Positions 34,901-46,989 of a DNA stretch of 64,000 nt are shown piece by piece. The stretch spans positions 14,924,001 to 14,988,000 of the forward strand of contig NC_046676.1 in the NCBI RefSeq assembly GCF_003369915.1, given 5' to 3'. The notes beneath the pieces are model-generated. The model did no database searches. It was not told the DNA's origin and was given only the letters and a program-made list of their open reading frames with translations. The position numbers and the translations under genes are program-made. This stretch comes from Drosophila miranda. Its lineage: Eukaryota; Arthropoda; Insecta; Diptera; Drosophilidae. How positions within the stretch are numbered: the stretch's first letter is position 1; every line of letters begins with the position of its first letter.

Positions 34901-37900
34901 TTGATTTCCACGGCGTCTTTGAGGGCCTCCATCACGAACTGCCTGACTACTTCTAGGGGGAACTTCGGGGAGTACAATTGGTCGATGTCGGGGATCGGTT
35001 CGCTGGAAACACTTGGCATACTAGATGTTGCAATCACAGGGGGTCTGGACGGATCGGATCAGATGCACGGATTTTGTTGTTGTTGTTGTTGTTGGTTTTG
35101 TAGTGATTGTAGTGGTTCGTTGGTGCAGAGTGTGTTGGATGCAGGAGCAGGATATTTTGTTGATTGAAAGAAGAATGTTTGATGCAAAGTAGAATGAGGC
35201 ATGAAAAAAATCTAATGCAATGCAAGGTATATTCTATGGGCAGGGAGCAACTACGGGTAAGAACTCACGTGATTTCCGTCATACGCAGCTGGGGACGCAC
35301 CGACTCTGTGACCAAGGATCGCAGCGAGTGCTGCATCTCTTCATCGGCATAAAGCTCCTTCAGTTCGGTACCCAAGGGCGTAATATACTCATTCTTGCAC
35401 ACCTCCATCGTAGTGGCATGCGACTCCAAATGCAGGGCGATCAGCAGATCGTAGAAGCCCTGCCGCAGCGGACCGCTCATGTACTCCGACCGGATGGCAT
35501 AGAGTAGCTGCTTCTGGTCCACGTGCTGGCAGAGGGCATGCGCTGCACGGTAGTTGGACTGATAGCACAACGCCGCATACAGGGTGAGGGTGTGCGCATG
35601 GAAGGAGAGCAGCTTGTCCATCTCGATCAGCTCCAGTATGTCGATGCAGCGATCCTCCTCGGGTATGTGCAGAGCCAGCATGGATACAGGGTCCTCGCAC
35701 AGCATCGACCAGCCGCGGATATCGGACAACTTCAGGGCGTGCACCTGCAGCGAAGTGTTGGGCACTCGGGCCCACTGATGCGGACGCAGGCACTGCACCT
35801 TGAGGCGCGGCGGCGACTGGGGATTGATGTGCTTGTCGCTGGTCGGCAGCACAGCTGCCGACAGTGGCAGGGTGGTGGGTGTGCGACCCAGCTCGATCTG
35901 TAGGATCTCCTTACTGGTGGCCTCCACAAAAATGGCCGGAAAGAGCTTGGTGTCCGGCTCCATCATCCAGCGGTGCGAGGTCTCCTTGCCCTCGCACGTG
36001 AACCGAATAATGCCCGTGGCCGTGTCCACGAAGCAACCCACGAACATGCCCTGGGAGGCACCCTTGCCGGAGGCGTCTTGGGTCACCTCGTTGAACAGTT
36101 CATCGGCTCGCACCACATAGCAGCTCTGGCGATCGATTCGCTCGATGGGCACCTCGTAATCGTCCTCGATGTAGACGGATCCCCGGCGCACCTTGTTCTT
36201 GTTGAACTCCCGGCTGTGCAGATGATACTGAGTCGTCACCCAGCCAACGTACACGTGCGTGGGGTCCTGGCCGGGGAATATGCGTACGCCGTAAAAGTAT
36301 TCGTTGATCAGTTTGAGGCAATCGGCGTCGAACATCTCGTTGCCCGACGACTCCACCGGCGGTTGTCCCAGATTCGAGGAGCTCAACTGCTTGGGTCCCT
36401 GCTGGGCCTGTTGCTGGACCGGACTGGATGGGATCTCCGCCTAAAATGCAATTCCTTCAGATTGTCTTCATCCTTACATTCCATTCTCGATACTCACATT
36501 GTTCAGCCGCAGGGTTGGGGCGCGGGTTGTCATTTGCTGGTTGACCACATTCCGGCCATGGGCCACCGTGTTGCGACGCTCCAGCGAAGTATCCAACGTT
36601 CTGGAGCCCATTTTCTCGCGACTCTGATCGCGCGACTTCTTGGAGAAGAACTTGAAAGGACTGCGGCCGCGCTTCTTCTTGTCGTCGATCTCCTCGCCCA
36701 ATCCGTTCATATCCAGCACCGATGTCGATCGCTGCATTTCGTCTAGGGCGGCGGACATGTCGCTCTCGAAGGTTATGTTGCGGGTGAGGCTTCCCTTGCG
36801 CGGCGTCCGGGGTGGACGCATCATGTGCTCTGCCTCGGCCTCCGCGTGATCGTCAAAGTTCCCCCGCGTCAGCCCCTTGATGTCGTTCATGTTGAAACCG
36901 CCTGTGAGCATGTGGTCCATGTGGGCGGCAGTTTGGGCGTTTTGCACCTGGGCAGCCGCCGCCTGGGCCTCGCGCATCAAACGATACTGACGGATCTTAA
37001 TCTCCTCCCACCGGCGCGCCTTCTCCTGCTCGCTGATGAATTCCCCCATGCAGGTGACGGGCAGGGAGAGGCGCAAAAACTCCCAGTTGGCCTTCTCCAT
37101 GGTCTCGAACGTGTTGTGGGAGATCTTCAGGTGCGGTGGGGTGTCTGCCCCCCCAGGAATACGCGTCACATCGATGCGGCAGTCGGGCATCTCCTCGGTG
37201 TTCTCGAAAATGGGCTGGTCCTTCGTATACCAATGGGTCACTGGCCGCCGCATGTTACTGTTTAAATGTATGGAATGCGTAAATGTAGAGCTACACGGGT
37301 GCAGGGTTCGATTTTACTCACACACAGAATGGCTCATAGCCCTCTTGAAGACCGCACGTCGTGAAGAACTTCAGGGAGTCCACGTCCTGGCCATAGATGA
37401 GGCGTGCCTTCTGGCCCACGCCCAGTGTGCAGGCGGGCACAAAGCCCACCCCCTCGGCGGTGACCTCGGCAAAGGTTGTCTCCCCACCCAGGGCATCCAT
37501 GAGGAGCTCTCCGTTCAGCGAAAAGCCTGCACAGCACACAGATTGATTTTAATTAATGGATGGATGCAGGGGGATAGCAATCTAGCAATCTTCTAAGCCA
37601 AGAAGCAGGCAGCGTTCTATTTCGAATTCCAAGGGGGAATGGAATCCATCAAGCAATTAAAATTCCTCTAGCATATTCGTGCGGATTAATTTGCATTTGC
37701 ATTTGGATTTAGGTTTGGACTTGCCTTGCAGTATTCAAATGTTATGTACGTCTGGACTGATGCGTTTAGCTTGGGTTAACTTTTGTTTTGGGTTAAAGCT
37801 AGTAGTAGTACAGTATATAAAATCACAAGCAGGCTATACTATATGATAAATGTACGAGTGAGTATTACGGTGTTAGCTCTCATGCTAAATACATATTGTA

Positions 37901-40900
37901 CACTTAATTTTTGATTAGTAATTACAGGCAGTTTAATTGAGAGAGAGAGAGACGAGTGAGTAAAAAGCTTTAGATGGGCTGATGTGTCGTCACCTTCTCC
38001 TCAGGCCTTCGGCCACTCAGGCCCTTTCCTCTCACGCTTTGCGTTTCTGGTGTTCAAAGGTAACAACATTCTTTTCATATGTATGTACTGAACGTTAGAG
38101 CTTGGGTTTGGTTTTCTGGGATCAAAAATATGTACTATAAAAAAGCGCTGCCTATAAAAGGTAATGAACTAATGCATTGGGGGCAGAGCTCCAGCAAATA
38201 ACCAAAAACACTTTCAGGATGTTAGAAAAAAACCATTCTTTAACGGAAAAAATGGGAAGACATTTTCGATTCGGTTTTTTGACCAGTTGGTCCGTTGTGG
38301 TCCGGCACGGGACGCCGCTCTACTTATATGTATACGCGATACTGAATCAGTGTATATTTGATCTTATGACTTATTTTATGTTAACTATTCACTCCATCTA
38401 TCCTCTTTCTGCCTATTGGCCTACTTCCCTTCGCTACGGGGCGCACACTGCACAAGGAAGAGTGTGTAAGAGAGAAAGAGTAAGCGCGTGGATGGATATA
38501 GCGATCTGGATCCGATCTGATCCAGATTCTGCAAGATTCTGTAGATATGTTTACCCTATCTTTGAAATTGTGGATGCCACCGATTTTCGCACTTTGTGGG
38601 GGAAATATAATAGTAAAAGTTTGATATCACAGGAGTCTAGATACAGAATTTGGTTGCTCCAGCCTCTATAGTATCTGAGAACTAGGCGCTCATGAAGCCG
38701 GACATGCGGACGGATAAACAGACACAGCCATATCAAAGGGGGCGTTTCGGACTTATGGGGTCGGAAACACATCCTCACAAAACTATATATTCTATGAGTA
38801 GCGGGTATAAAAATGTCTTGGAGGGTATTTGCGAGCTCTGATTGGTGTGTGGGGGGCACCTGTTCTGGAATGATTTCAATGTTGATCTAATGGAGCTAAT
38901 TGCAGGGGTTTTGCTAGGGGCATAGGGGGGATAGTCTATTGATTGTCCTTCCACATCGCTGGCAACGTGCTGGGGCCGACAGCACTCGGCTCGTTCTGTT
39001 TCTTGTTCTGGTTGCACGTTCTGTTTCACGTTTAGTAGATATCAAAAGCACGGAATAGTACATAATACATTCTTTAGAAAGTGGGAATCGGGTGTGGGAG
39101 GTTTCTTTCACATTACAAAAGTACAGAGAGAGGGAAAGAGAGAGAGCCTTAGTGGTTCGGTTCTTACTAATTGTGTGATCGGCTAGGTCGAGAAAGACCC
39201 CAACTATGTCACCGGGTCCGCACTGTTTACCAAAGGATTCACTGTTGCCACCATAGACTTTCTCTTCCTAAAAAGGTTTCGGAATCAATTTCAGAATAGA
39301 ATCTTCATAGGTGATTGTTTTCCCTGTTTGAATGTTGGGTTTTAGTTAATGATCAAATGTGAGAGTGTCGCTAAATGAACAAAATTAAGAAGAGAACGTA
39401 AGAGTCTTCGATTAAGTAAGAAAATAGAGTTAAACAAAATGCGAAAAAATAAATCAACGTTGGATATGCGCACGCGCACACGTTGGCAGTGCTTCTATGG
39501 GTCCTTACTGATGGTTTGCTCCTTGACATCGATAAAACAACCAATGACATCGCCAGCCTCATACCGCACCCCGAAGTGCTCAATGGATCCGGCGTGCATT
39601 TTAGTCACCTATAATCATGTGGGGGTTTCAGAGGAGGGTTTTGAATCGATCATTGCATTAATGCCCGCATCCCGCATTAACCCGCACTAGTATTAAGGCA
39701 GCAGATCCCTGCATACTGCCCTAAAAACAAGCTTACATCGATGCCGTCCCGATCCTGATCCCCCCCACTAGGGGAGGGGCCATACTCACATTGTGTCCAT
39801 CGAAGGCCCAGCTGGTGTCCTCGCTGCCCAGCATGGCACCCGGATAGCAGTCGGCCCGCGCCCATCCCACGCGCATAGGTCCCGCGGTGAGGACCTCAAA
39901 CTCGAAATACCACTTGCCAGAAGTCACGGCATAGTTGCGCTCCACGCGGTACGTCCGGAAGGCGGAAAACTTCAGGCGCTGGGCCTCGGCCAGCAGGGCT
40001 TCGGTGCCCTCGCCTGTGGGCGGATCCAACACATAGCCGTAGACGAGCAGAGTGCGCACCGTCTCCGAGGCGGTGTCCCGATTGGCCTTCTTGATGGCCT
40101 CGTCCACCTTGCCGTACGGCACCAGATGGGGGCTGCGATGGTTGTCCGAGTCCTCGTTGAGGCCATATGTCCAGCCCTGCTGGATGCGCTCCCTGGCCCA
40201 AAGGTTGTGCGTATTCTCGGCCAGCTGATCGACGAGCTCTTCCAGCTTAGGCGTGAGGGTGACGGCACTGAGGTCCAGCGGTGCTGGCTTGTAGCCATTG
40301 CCCTGCATGAAGATCTCGTTGGGCAGACGCACCGGACGAATGCGGGCAGGTGGCTTGTCCATGGTTATGTAGTAGCCCAACGAAATGATTGTCCTGCGGG
40401 GGGGAAATAAAGCAAACTGTTAGCGAAGGTCGACCATCTCTGTAGTGATTTCTTCCTCACTTGAGAGTTTGAACAGCCAATTGATTGTCGTAACGCTTCT
40501 CAGCTGCCGGCAGCTTCTCGAACTGCGTAAGGCACGGGTGAATGCGATGGTAGTCGTCGCGATGTTCGCCCCACGACCACCCCGCCTCGATCTTGTTGAG
40601 GGCCCACATTTCGTGAATGTTCTCCGCCAGTTTCTCTTTGATTTGGTCCACAGAGCTGGGTAGGGTCACGCCCGAGGTGTCCACGGGCTTGGGCACAAAC
40701 GCCGTGTCGTCCTCGATGAGCCAAGGACCGGCCAAGACGTTCTTGTTGAGATTTCCAAAGTAGAAGCACGGATCCAGGCTGAGGATCTGGTGCGGCATCA
40801 GACACTGCACCAGCGCTGAGAAGCCCATGGGTGGAGCATACTTCAGGCGGCCATGATCGCCGCCAAACAGGAAGCGACAGCTCAGCTTCGAGGAGCAGCT

Positions 40901-43900
40901 CATCACCGGAAAGAACATGCCGTCCAGATTGAAGTCCCGGAAGCAGCCGCGCACCTTGACTCCATTGAAAGTGAACGTGATGACGGGCACCGACAGATCT
41001 ATGGCCACGCCAATGACATCGCCCTTTCGGATGTACGGCTCCTCGGTTATGGCATCCACCACCAAAGACTTGCGCCCGCCGGTCCACAAGTAGGCGCCAT
41101 CGAAGCCAAACGAGTACAGATCATCGCCCACTCCGTTGCCGCCCCACTTCTTGCCACCGCCCGGATACGGCACATAGCCTGAGGTGTTGGCCCACCCAAT
41201 CCGCAGATGGGGCATCATATGGGTCGTTTGCTCAATGTGGTCCATGGTGATCTCAAAGTACCACTTCTGGTACATGGACGACCCGTCCACGCGTCCGACA
41301 AAGATGTTCGGCCGAATGCTGGCCACATGGTCCACCAGGAGCGTCTGCAGCAGCAGGTTCTTGCCTGGCAGCAGGAAGTCGCAGATGTTGTTCTGGGAGG
41401 AGCGCACGGCCACGCCATTGCCGACGCACAGGGAGCACAGGACATCCAGGACCTTGGGGTCACGTCCATGCTTCTCCAGCAGGGAGATAATCACCTTGAT
41501 GTGCTCATCCCGCATCATATTCAGCGCCTCGGGCGAATCAATGAGCACACAGTGCAGCACATCCAGCATTCCAGAGCCCTCGCTGGAGGCCTGGGAGCCC
41601 AGACGCGAGAACAACCAGTTCAGGCGGTTGCTATTCGCGAACTGAGCGCAATTCGTGTGATTGCCCTTGATGATGGCGGCCAGCAGTTGATAGAGGTACG
41701 TGGAGATGAGGTCCCAGCTTTGGCCGGTCTCGTCGCCAGCGAGAAAGCTGGCCAGGAAGCCCTGCGACGTGATGATATTGATCTTGTCAATGGCCTCCAG
41801 TATAAGATTGAGAACGCCCTCCTCTTGGAACAGATCCTGACGATTGCGCAAGGCACGGAAGCGATTCTGCTTCTCCTCGTGTTCTAGGGATAATCGGAGA
41901 GATTAGGGGAGCCATCAGCTAAAAAACGGTTCAACATACCCATATCGTCCTCTGGTTGGGAGAAATAATTGATCAAATCCTCCAGGCACATGACCATCTC
42001 GTTGAGGTTCACCTTCTGGAAGAATACCGAGTGCCTGCGATTCGATTGCAGCGTCTCCAATGCCCTAAGCAAATGATTAAACAGGAAATTATATTGACTT
42101 CAAGAGCATTCTCTGATATTCTTGGGATATTTACGTAATAAACTGAGTGAATAGACTGCTGCACTTGCGGATGACACGCGCCGTTTTCGACTCCTCCTCT
42201 TGTGAGCGCGAAAAGTCCAGGCAATCGTCCATTTTGCCCTCCTCGTGGAGAATGGCCTGCTTCTCCTCGACTTTGCCGACGCCCTTCTTCTTCGTCTCGT
42301 AGCTCTTGTAGCTGAGCCACAGGCTCGTCTCGCAGTGCTGGACAATGACGGTGGTGTCACCGTACTTGATGATCGGCGACCCGATCACCTCCAGATCCTT
42401 GTCCTCGAGCACCTTCTTCTCGTCGTCCTTTTCCTGCCTGAGGCAGAAAGTCGTCGTGGCAATCGAAGCCTCCTCTTTCTTCACTAGAATCAGTTCGTTG
42501 CTATCGTTGACGCCCAAGTAGCGTCCAGTGGTGATGTGGCGGATGCGCATGGGATGGTACCAGTTGATAAAGCCGCCCGTCCACTTGGTACGCGCCAGTT
42601 CTAGGCGCCACAGCGAACGGGCCTGGGCCATGACCACGCCGCCCTCGTAAACGACAATGCTGGAGGACAAGGGGTTTTATTAAAGTCTGGTAGTCTACGC
42701 ATATCTTGTGATTAGATCCTTACTTTTGACCCGCTTCACGACCCCAAGTGCTTGGTATGGTCAGGCACTCGTCGCCGCCGTGAAAGAAACGCAACACGTC
42801 GCCGCCAAAGACATAGCCAACGTACTTCATGCGAGAGATGCCAGTGCCGTAGGGCTGGACGGACCAGTGGGTGACATGGAAGCTGGCATTCACAATCGAC
42901 TGCTCGTTCTCCTTAGTCGTGTGCAGGTACCGCTCCGTGGCTACGGACACCAGGATCAGATCATCACCGACGCGCACCTTCTCACCCTCGGAGCGCTGTT
43001 TGCTCGCCGGATGCACTGTCCACCAGCAGGCCTCGCCTTGGCTGTGCTCCTGCAGACCCACATCGAAGGATAGCTTATCGTTGGACGACGAGGTCGACAG
43101 ACAGGCCAAGTACTGGAAGTATTCAACGGTTATTATGGGTATGCTTTAACCAGGAATGTCATCGAGCTGGCGGCACTTACCATATCACTGTTGTGATGTC
43201 GGAGCAAAATGGCATTGCCGTAGAGCAATGTCCTATGTCCCGATCCGGTACCTTTGCCCTATCGAATATCGGAAATGATTGATTAATGACTGAAGATCCT
43301 CTTGTATATGGGTACAGCTTGAGGGTTTGGCCGAAAATACAATACAATCTGCAATTTCTACAGCATAACAGTGAGCAAGGGGTAAGGGGCATTCCAAAGG
43401 CGTTTACTCGTGGGTTAGACTGGGTATTAAGGATGTGATTGCGTTGTGGGGTTACGGGGTTAGCGAAACACGTGGTAGTACAAGCAGAGAAATGATGCCA
43501 TCTTTCTCGGGTAGTACTCTTCAACATGATATATTTCTTATCGTACCACATTTGCAATAGCACTAGCGACATTCGTCGAATGATACGAATGTTGCGCTTT
43601 ACGGACACGTTTAACCATTCACTACGAACGCTTCGGGGTGGTACAGTTGTGAATTGTATTGCTAAAGGAAATGTGCTACTACATGATCTACATATTCTTG
43701 TTTCTTATAGAGAGTGAAAGAGACAGACAGAGCGCTTAATGATTATTCTCGTAAAGAGAAGCAGTAACAGCGAGCGATAATAGCACTATAGACATTACAC
43801 GGACAAAAGTGACACAGATAGAAAGTCAAACAGAAAGAGAGTCAGAGATAGAAAGAAAAAGAAGCGCGAAAGAAGAAGGAGAATTTAACGGTATACTTAC

Positions 43901-46120
43901 AACTTGACTATCCTGTTTTTGTGGGGTTTTTTTTAGAACAAATTTTGAAAAACAACGAAAAATTGATAGGTTACAAATGTGTAGAAGAATAGGTAGAATA
44001 GGGAACAGAGAGAGAGAGAGAGGGAGAGCATGCAATAGGATATTTCCGTAATACACCAAAGTATTATATTATAATGTGTGGGGGGGTGGAACAGGTAGGA
44101 GAACAAGCGACATGAATCTCTGAGCACAACATAAAATAAGTTCGGATAAAGTAAAAATTTGGAGGTTTATTGTGGAAGAGTCCCTAATGAAATATCTGTA
44201 TACACCGCGTACAAATGGATGGATGTTTACTTACAGTCTCGGATCCCGCCGCCGTCACCAGCTCCTGCAGGGCACGCACCGACAGGGCCTGTTCGATGAC
44301 GAACACACACTGGGATAGATCCGGCGGCACATTCTTATCGGCAATGTTCTCGAGGAAACAATGCCGGTTACCAAATCCCTCGGCGGCCAAGCAGACACGT
44401 TCTCCCGTCGCTGTGCACGAGAGTGTGACCATGTCCTCCTGTAATTGTATTTAGATGTGAGTAGAATCTCGGAAAGGGAAGGGGATAGTGAAGAATGGAG
44501 AATGGGAGGCTGGAGGCTGGTGGCTGGTGGCTGGTGGCTGGCGGTTGCTAGGTAACAATTAAGTCGTTAAGAGGCCTAAAGTTCTGATGCAATTTTAATG
44601 AGACTTTGGCAGTAATTCCAACCGGCAAGCAACCACAACACCAATTGGTATTTTCCCCCTCACACACACATACACGTGAGCCCTTTGGGGACAAGTTCCA
44701 ATGCCAGATCAAGCAAAGGCAATGCACACGCAAATTGAGGGAATTGTTACAGGGCACTGAATGTGCAAATGAATGGACAGGGCAGGGAGCGACAGGACTC
44801 CCGGACTCCCGGACTACGGACTCCGGACATGGACACGGATGTTCCCTGAACCACGGACCCCCTTGGATGTGATTTGCGTTGCTCTTGGGTTATGTGATGT
44901 GTGGATGTGATGTTGTGTGTAGTAGTCGAAGTTAAATGAACGGTAATGGATTTCGAATCGAGCAATTTGCATAATTTAAATCCGAACGAAGTGCCTGCCG
45001 AGCGAGTCCCTGACACAGCAGCTTCCACTACTATCCTGTGTCCCCTGTCCTCCATGATCAGGATGATAAAACTGTTTAAAATTTAAACTTTACCACATCC
45101 ACACACGCCCACAATGCCCACAATGCCCACAGCGAAGGACTTGGCCCCAAAAACTGCAGCTCATTGACGAAATTTGCATTTGACTTCATTCCGATTCCGA
45201 GAAATGTTTTTGCAACCTTGCACTTTTCCGGTCAATGGTTTTGTGGAACCGCAAATTTTCTCCAACAACAAGAAGGCGGACACAAACACATCTTAGGGAC
45301 ACCATTCCCCCGGCATCCATATTTATTGAATTACTGCTGGGGGTCTGGGATTCAGGGACTGATATACGGAAATGTGTGTCTGCGGATACTTTCATCTCAA
45401 CAACTTTTGCCCTTAAACATATTTATTTATTGCGGCAAGGTGTCGTCGCTTCTGCTGACCCTTACAGAAGGGGGGTGGGCAGCTCGGCTACTACGACAGG
45501 ACAGGGGGAGCAGGAACAGGAAGTATCACTATTTACTTATACCCCATAATGACTGTCATTTGGAGCACCAGCTGTGGGCATTGATATATAGGAGCATTTG
45601 TCAGCAGAAGATGTGTTCATCGCCAGGCTCCGACCTCCGGCTCCTCCCGACATCTGGGGAGAAATCTATGTAAAGTGGAGAATGAGCTTCAACGAAAGCT
45701 ACATCCGAAATTGAGGCCCCCTTTTGGTGACTGTGATTGAATTTGTGACTCGAGTTTTGTATTTATTGCGTGCCATAAACAAAAGTTAGGGGCGCCCATA
45801 AATATGCATTACAGATACACTGAGGGCCGGAACATCTTTTATGGATTGGCCCATCGGTCGGCACTCCTTCCTCCCTTACTCCCTTCCACCGATGACGCCG
45901 CCGCTTTGTCGTATATTTTATGATACCAATTGTGAAAAATCCCCATGGATTTTATTGAGTGGACGTAATTGATTTTAGATGATCTCCCTTAAGGCCAGAT
46001 TGTCTGTCAGTGGCAGTGTCCGCATAACCTCCGGATGCCCAATCGCCCCCCAGCCCCGTTACTTACCGTTCTCAGGAATGAGACATCATCCTGCTCGGAG
46101 CCACCTTCCGCTTCAGCCAT
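22907..46120 (-). CDS. RyR: Ryanodine receptor, intracellular calcium release channel (26 exons)
   Basis: Tetrameric ER/SR Ca2+ release channel, target of ryanodine and diamides. Exons (minus strand): 46067-46120, 44235-44438, 43181-43258, 42724-43112, 42135-42659, 41940-42064, 40461-41883, 39790-40393, 39509-39608 (or 39168-39267), 37322-37526, 36498-37257, 35269-36440, 34850-35044, 34655-34770, 32296-34574, 31745-32224, 31356-31493, 30899-31173, 28729-30826, 28422-28534 (or 27934-28043), 27312-27657, 26826-27126, 26402-26512, 25926-26345, 25653-25854, 22907-25589. Phases close exactly to 5,131 residues, the fly length. Seen: N-terminal ligand/MIR region, SPRY domains, RyR repeats ([30 protein letters not shown]), RIH blocks, EF-hand ([11 protein letters not shown], about 4250), C-terminal membrane segments and the pore loop [14 protein letters not shown] at about 4978. 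The start [18 protein letters not shown] matches fly RyR. Confidence 0.98.
27934..28043 (-). CDS. RyR: RyR alternative exon 20b (mutually exclusive with 28422-28534)
   Basis: Acceptor gtttag before GCA GCC, donor after ATG AGC AG. It starts in phase 0 and ends in phase 2, exactly like exon 20a, so either one, but not both, keeps the frame into exon 21 (HRACNIFAR). It encodes [18 protein letters not shown] then [19 protein letters not shown], aligning with exon 20a [19 protein letters not shown]. Codon-level conservation of a splice-bounded open frame with matched phases supports a real exon. Confidence 0.85.
28422..28534 (-). CDS. RyR: RyR exon 20a (form resembling vertebrate RyR)
   Basis: 113 nt, phase 0 to phase 2, encoding [19 protein letters not shown] then [19 protein letters not shown] (about residues 3741-3778). 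It resembles the vertebrate RyR sequence before the HRACN motif. The donor is AG/gttaat, weaker than the GTAAG or GTGAG donors used elsewhere in the gene. Confidence 0.92.
37527..39167 (-). other. RyR intron between exons 9b and 10
   Basis: 1.6 kb with no convincing extra exon. It holds a short GA run near 37939-37950 and a likely transposon-derived segment at about 38530-38812. Several open frames occur but lack splice context or similarity. Confidence 0.6.
38530..38812. mobile_element. Probable dispersed transposon-derived segment
   Basis: The string of words tatctgagaactaggcgctc, cggacatgcggacggata, ttatggggtcggaaacac and tatgagtagcgggtataa is familiar to me as a dispersed repeat tail found in many Drosophila introns and flanks. 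I cannot assign the family or its exact ends without a repeat library. Confidence 0.5.
39168..39267 (-). CDS. RyR: RyR alternative exon 9b (SPRY2 region)
   Basis: 100 nt, acceptor ttttag before GAA GAG, donor after ATT A. It encodes [15 protein letters not shown] then [18 protein letters not shown]. Same length and phases as exon 9a, so the pair is mutually exclusive; including both would break the frame. Residues about 1135-1168 in the second SPRY domain. Confidence 0.9.
39509..39608 (-). CDS. RyR: RyR alternative exon 9a (SPRY2 region)
   Basis: 100 nt, acceptor tatag before GTG ACT, donor after ATC A. It encodes [15 protein letters not shown] then [18 protein letters not shown], closer than 9b to the vertebrate SPRY2 sequence. 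Used in the 5,131-residue model. Confidence 0.92.
43259..44234 (-). other. RyR intron 2 (contains the micro-exon candidate)
   Basis: Nearly 1 kb, rich in AGAGA/GACAGA tracts on the plus strand (43715-43870 and 43999-44030). Nothing else coding-like was seen besides the 12-nt candidate at 43901-43912. Confidence 0.6.
43901..43912 (-). CDS. RyR: Candidate 12-nt RyR micro-exon
   Basis: In the intron between exons 2 and 3, GAT AGT CAA GTT (Asp-Ser-Gln-Val) lies between an AG acceptor (acaaaaacag) and a strong gtaagt donor. Both neighbours join at phase 0, so inclusion adds four residues after GSET and before GKGTGSG. The acceptor has a poor pyrimidine tract, so use would need help from enhancers. 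Not proven. Confidence 0.4.
44439..46066 (-). other. RyR intron 1 within the coding region
   Basis: 1.6 kb with a short run of ggctggtg copies near 44511-44540 and no exon-like frame. It may carry muscle regulatory elements, not identifiable here. Confidence 0.5.
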
Positions 46121-46795
46121 TTCGTTTGGTTAACGCCAACGACTGCAGCGCCTCCAGGCAAACAAGTTCAACCCAGCAGCGTAGTGTATTTAATTTGGTT
46201 GGGAATTTCCCTTTCAGCCACTCGTATCGCTTTTCTTTTCCTTGAAGAAAAGTAAAATTGAGTTTGTTTTGTTTTGTTAGTTACTCTCTCGTTGCATTAT
46301 TTAAACACTCTCGTCATGACGCCGCCGAAGAATTCGTTGTGTGGATTTTTGCATGGGATGTCAGAATTTGAGTGAAACGTGCGAGCACATTTTTATGTTT
46401 TTCATAGTTTGTTACTTTCTCCCGCTTCGTTTTTGCACTCACACATACACACCCACACATACGCACACACGCAATGCACAGAGCTCTCTTTTTCGTTTGT
46501 TTTCTCACTCGCTCCCACAACCACTAGTCGGCTCTTCGACACTTTGTTTTGGTTTCGCTCCACGAACAGCTGATGTGCTCGCTCTGCTCTCTTTGCATTT
46601 TTTCGCCGCATTTTTTCCTCGTGTCTCACTTTTACCGTTATGTGTGTGTGTGTCACGATTTCAGAAAGACGAACATATGTAAATATGTATGAATTTAGGG
46701 TAAGATATGCCATTGTAGCACTTGAGACTTTACTTTATTGCCGATCGTGCTATTTTGTCTAATTTCTTCGACTAAACGATATTCAAAGCTCAGTG

Positions 46796-46803
46796 TATCG
46801 ATA
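46796..46803. promoter_or_regulatory. DRE (TATCGATA)
   Basis: Perfect palindromic DRE core, 676 bp upstream of the RyR ATG. DREF sites mark many fly promoters. Confidence 0.5.
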
Positions 46804-46844
46804 GACTCAGCCAAATAAGGAATAGTTGGTGATCCGAAACCTAA

Positions 46845-46904
46845 AAAGTGTTTCTAAATACACAATATGCTGATAAAGTGTTTCTAAGTAAACAATATGC
46901 TGAT
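46845..46904. repeat. Tandem duplication, 2 x 30 bp
   Basis: Two adjacent 30-bp copies starting aaagtgtttctaa and ending caatatgctgat, with few differences, lie just upstream of RyR between the two DRE sites. Confidence 0.9.
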
Positions 46905-46981
46905 AAATATGTACAATTGATTTGTTTTTTAAGCTACTAGTACTACAACAATAATTCTGTAATAATCAAAAGCTCCACTCT

Positions 46982-46989
46982 TATCGATA
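46982..46989. promoter_or_regulatory. DRE (TATCGATA), second copy
   Basis: Second perfect DRE core, 186 bp from the first. Together they suggest a transcription start nearby. Confidence 0.5.
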
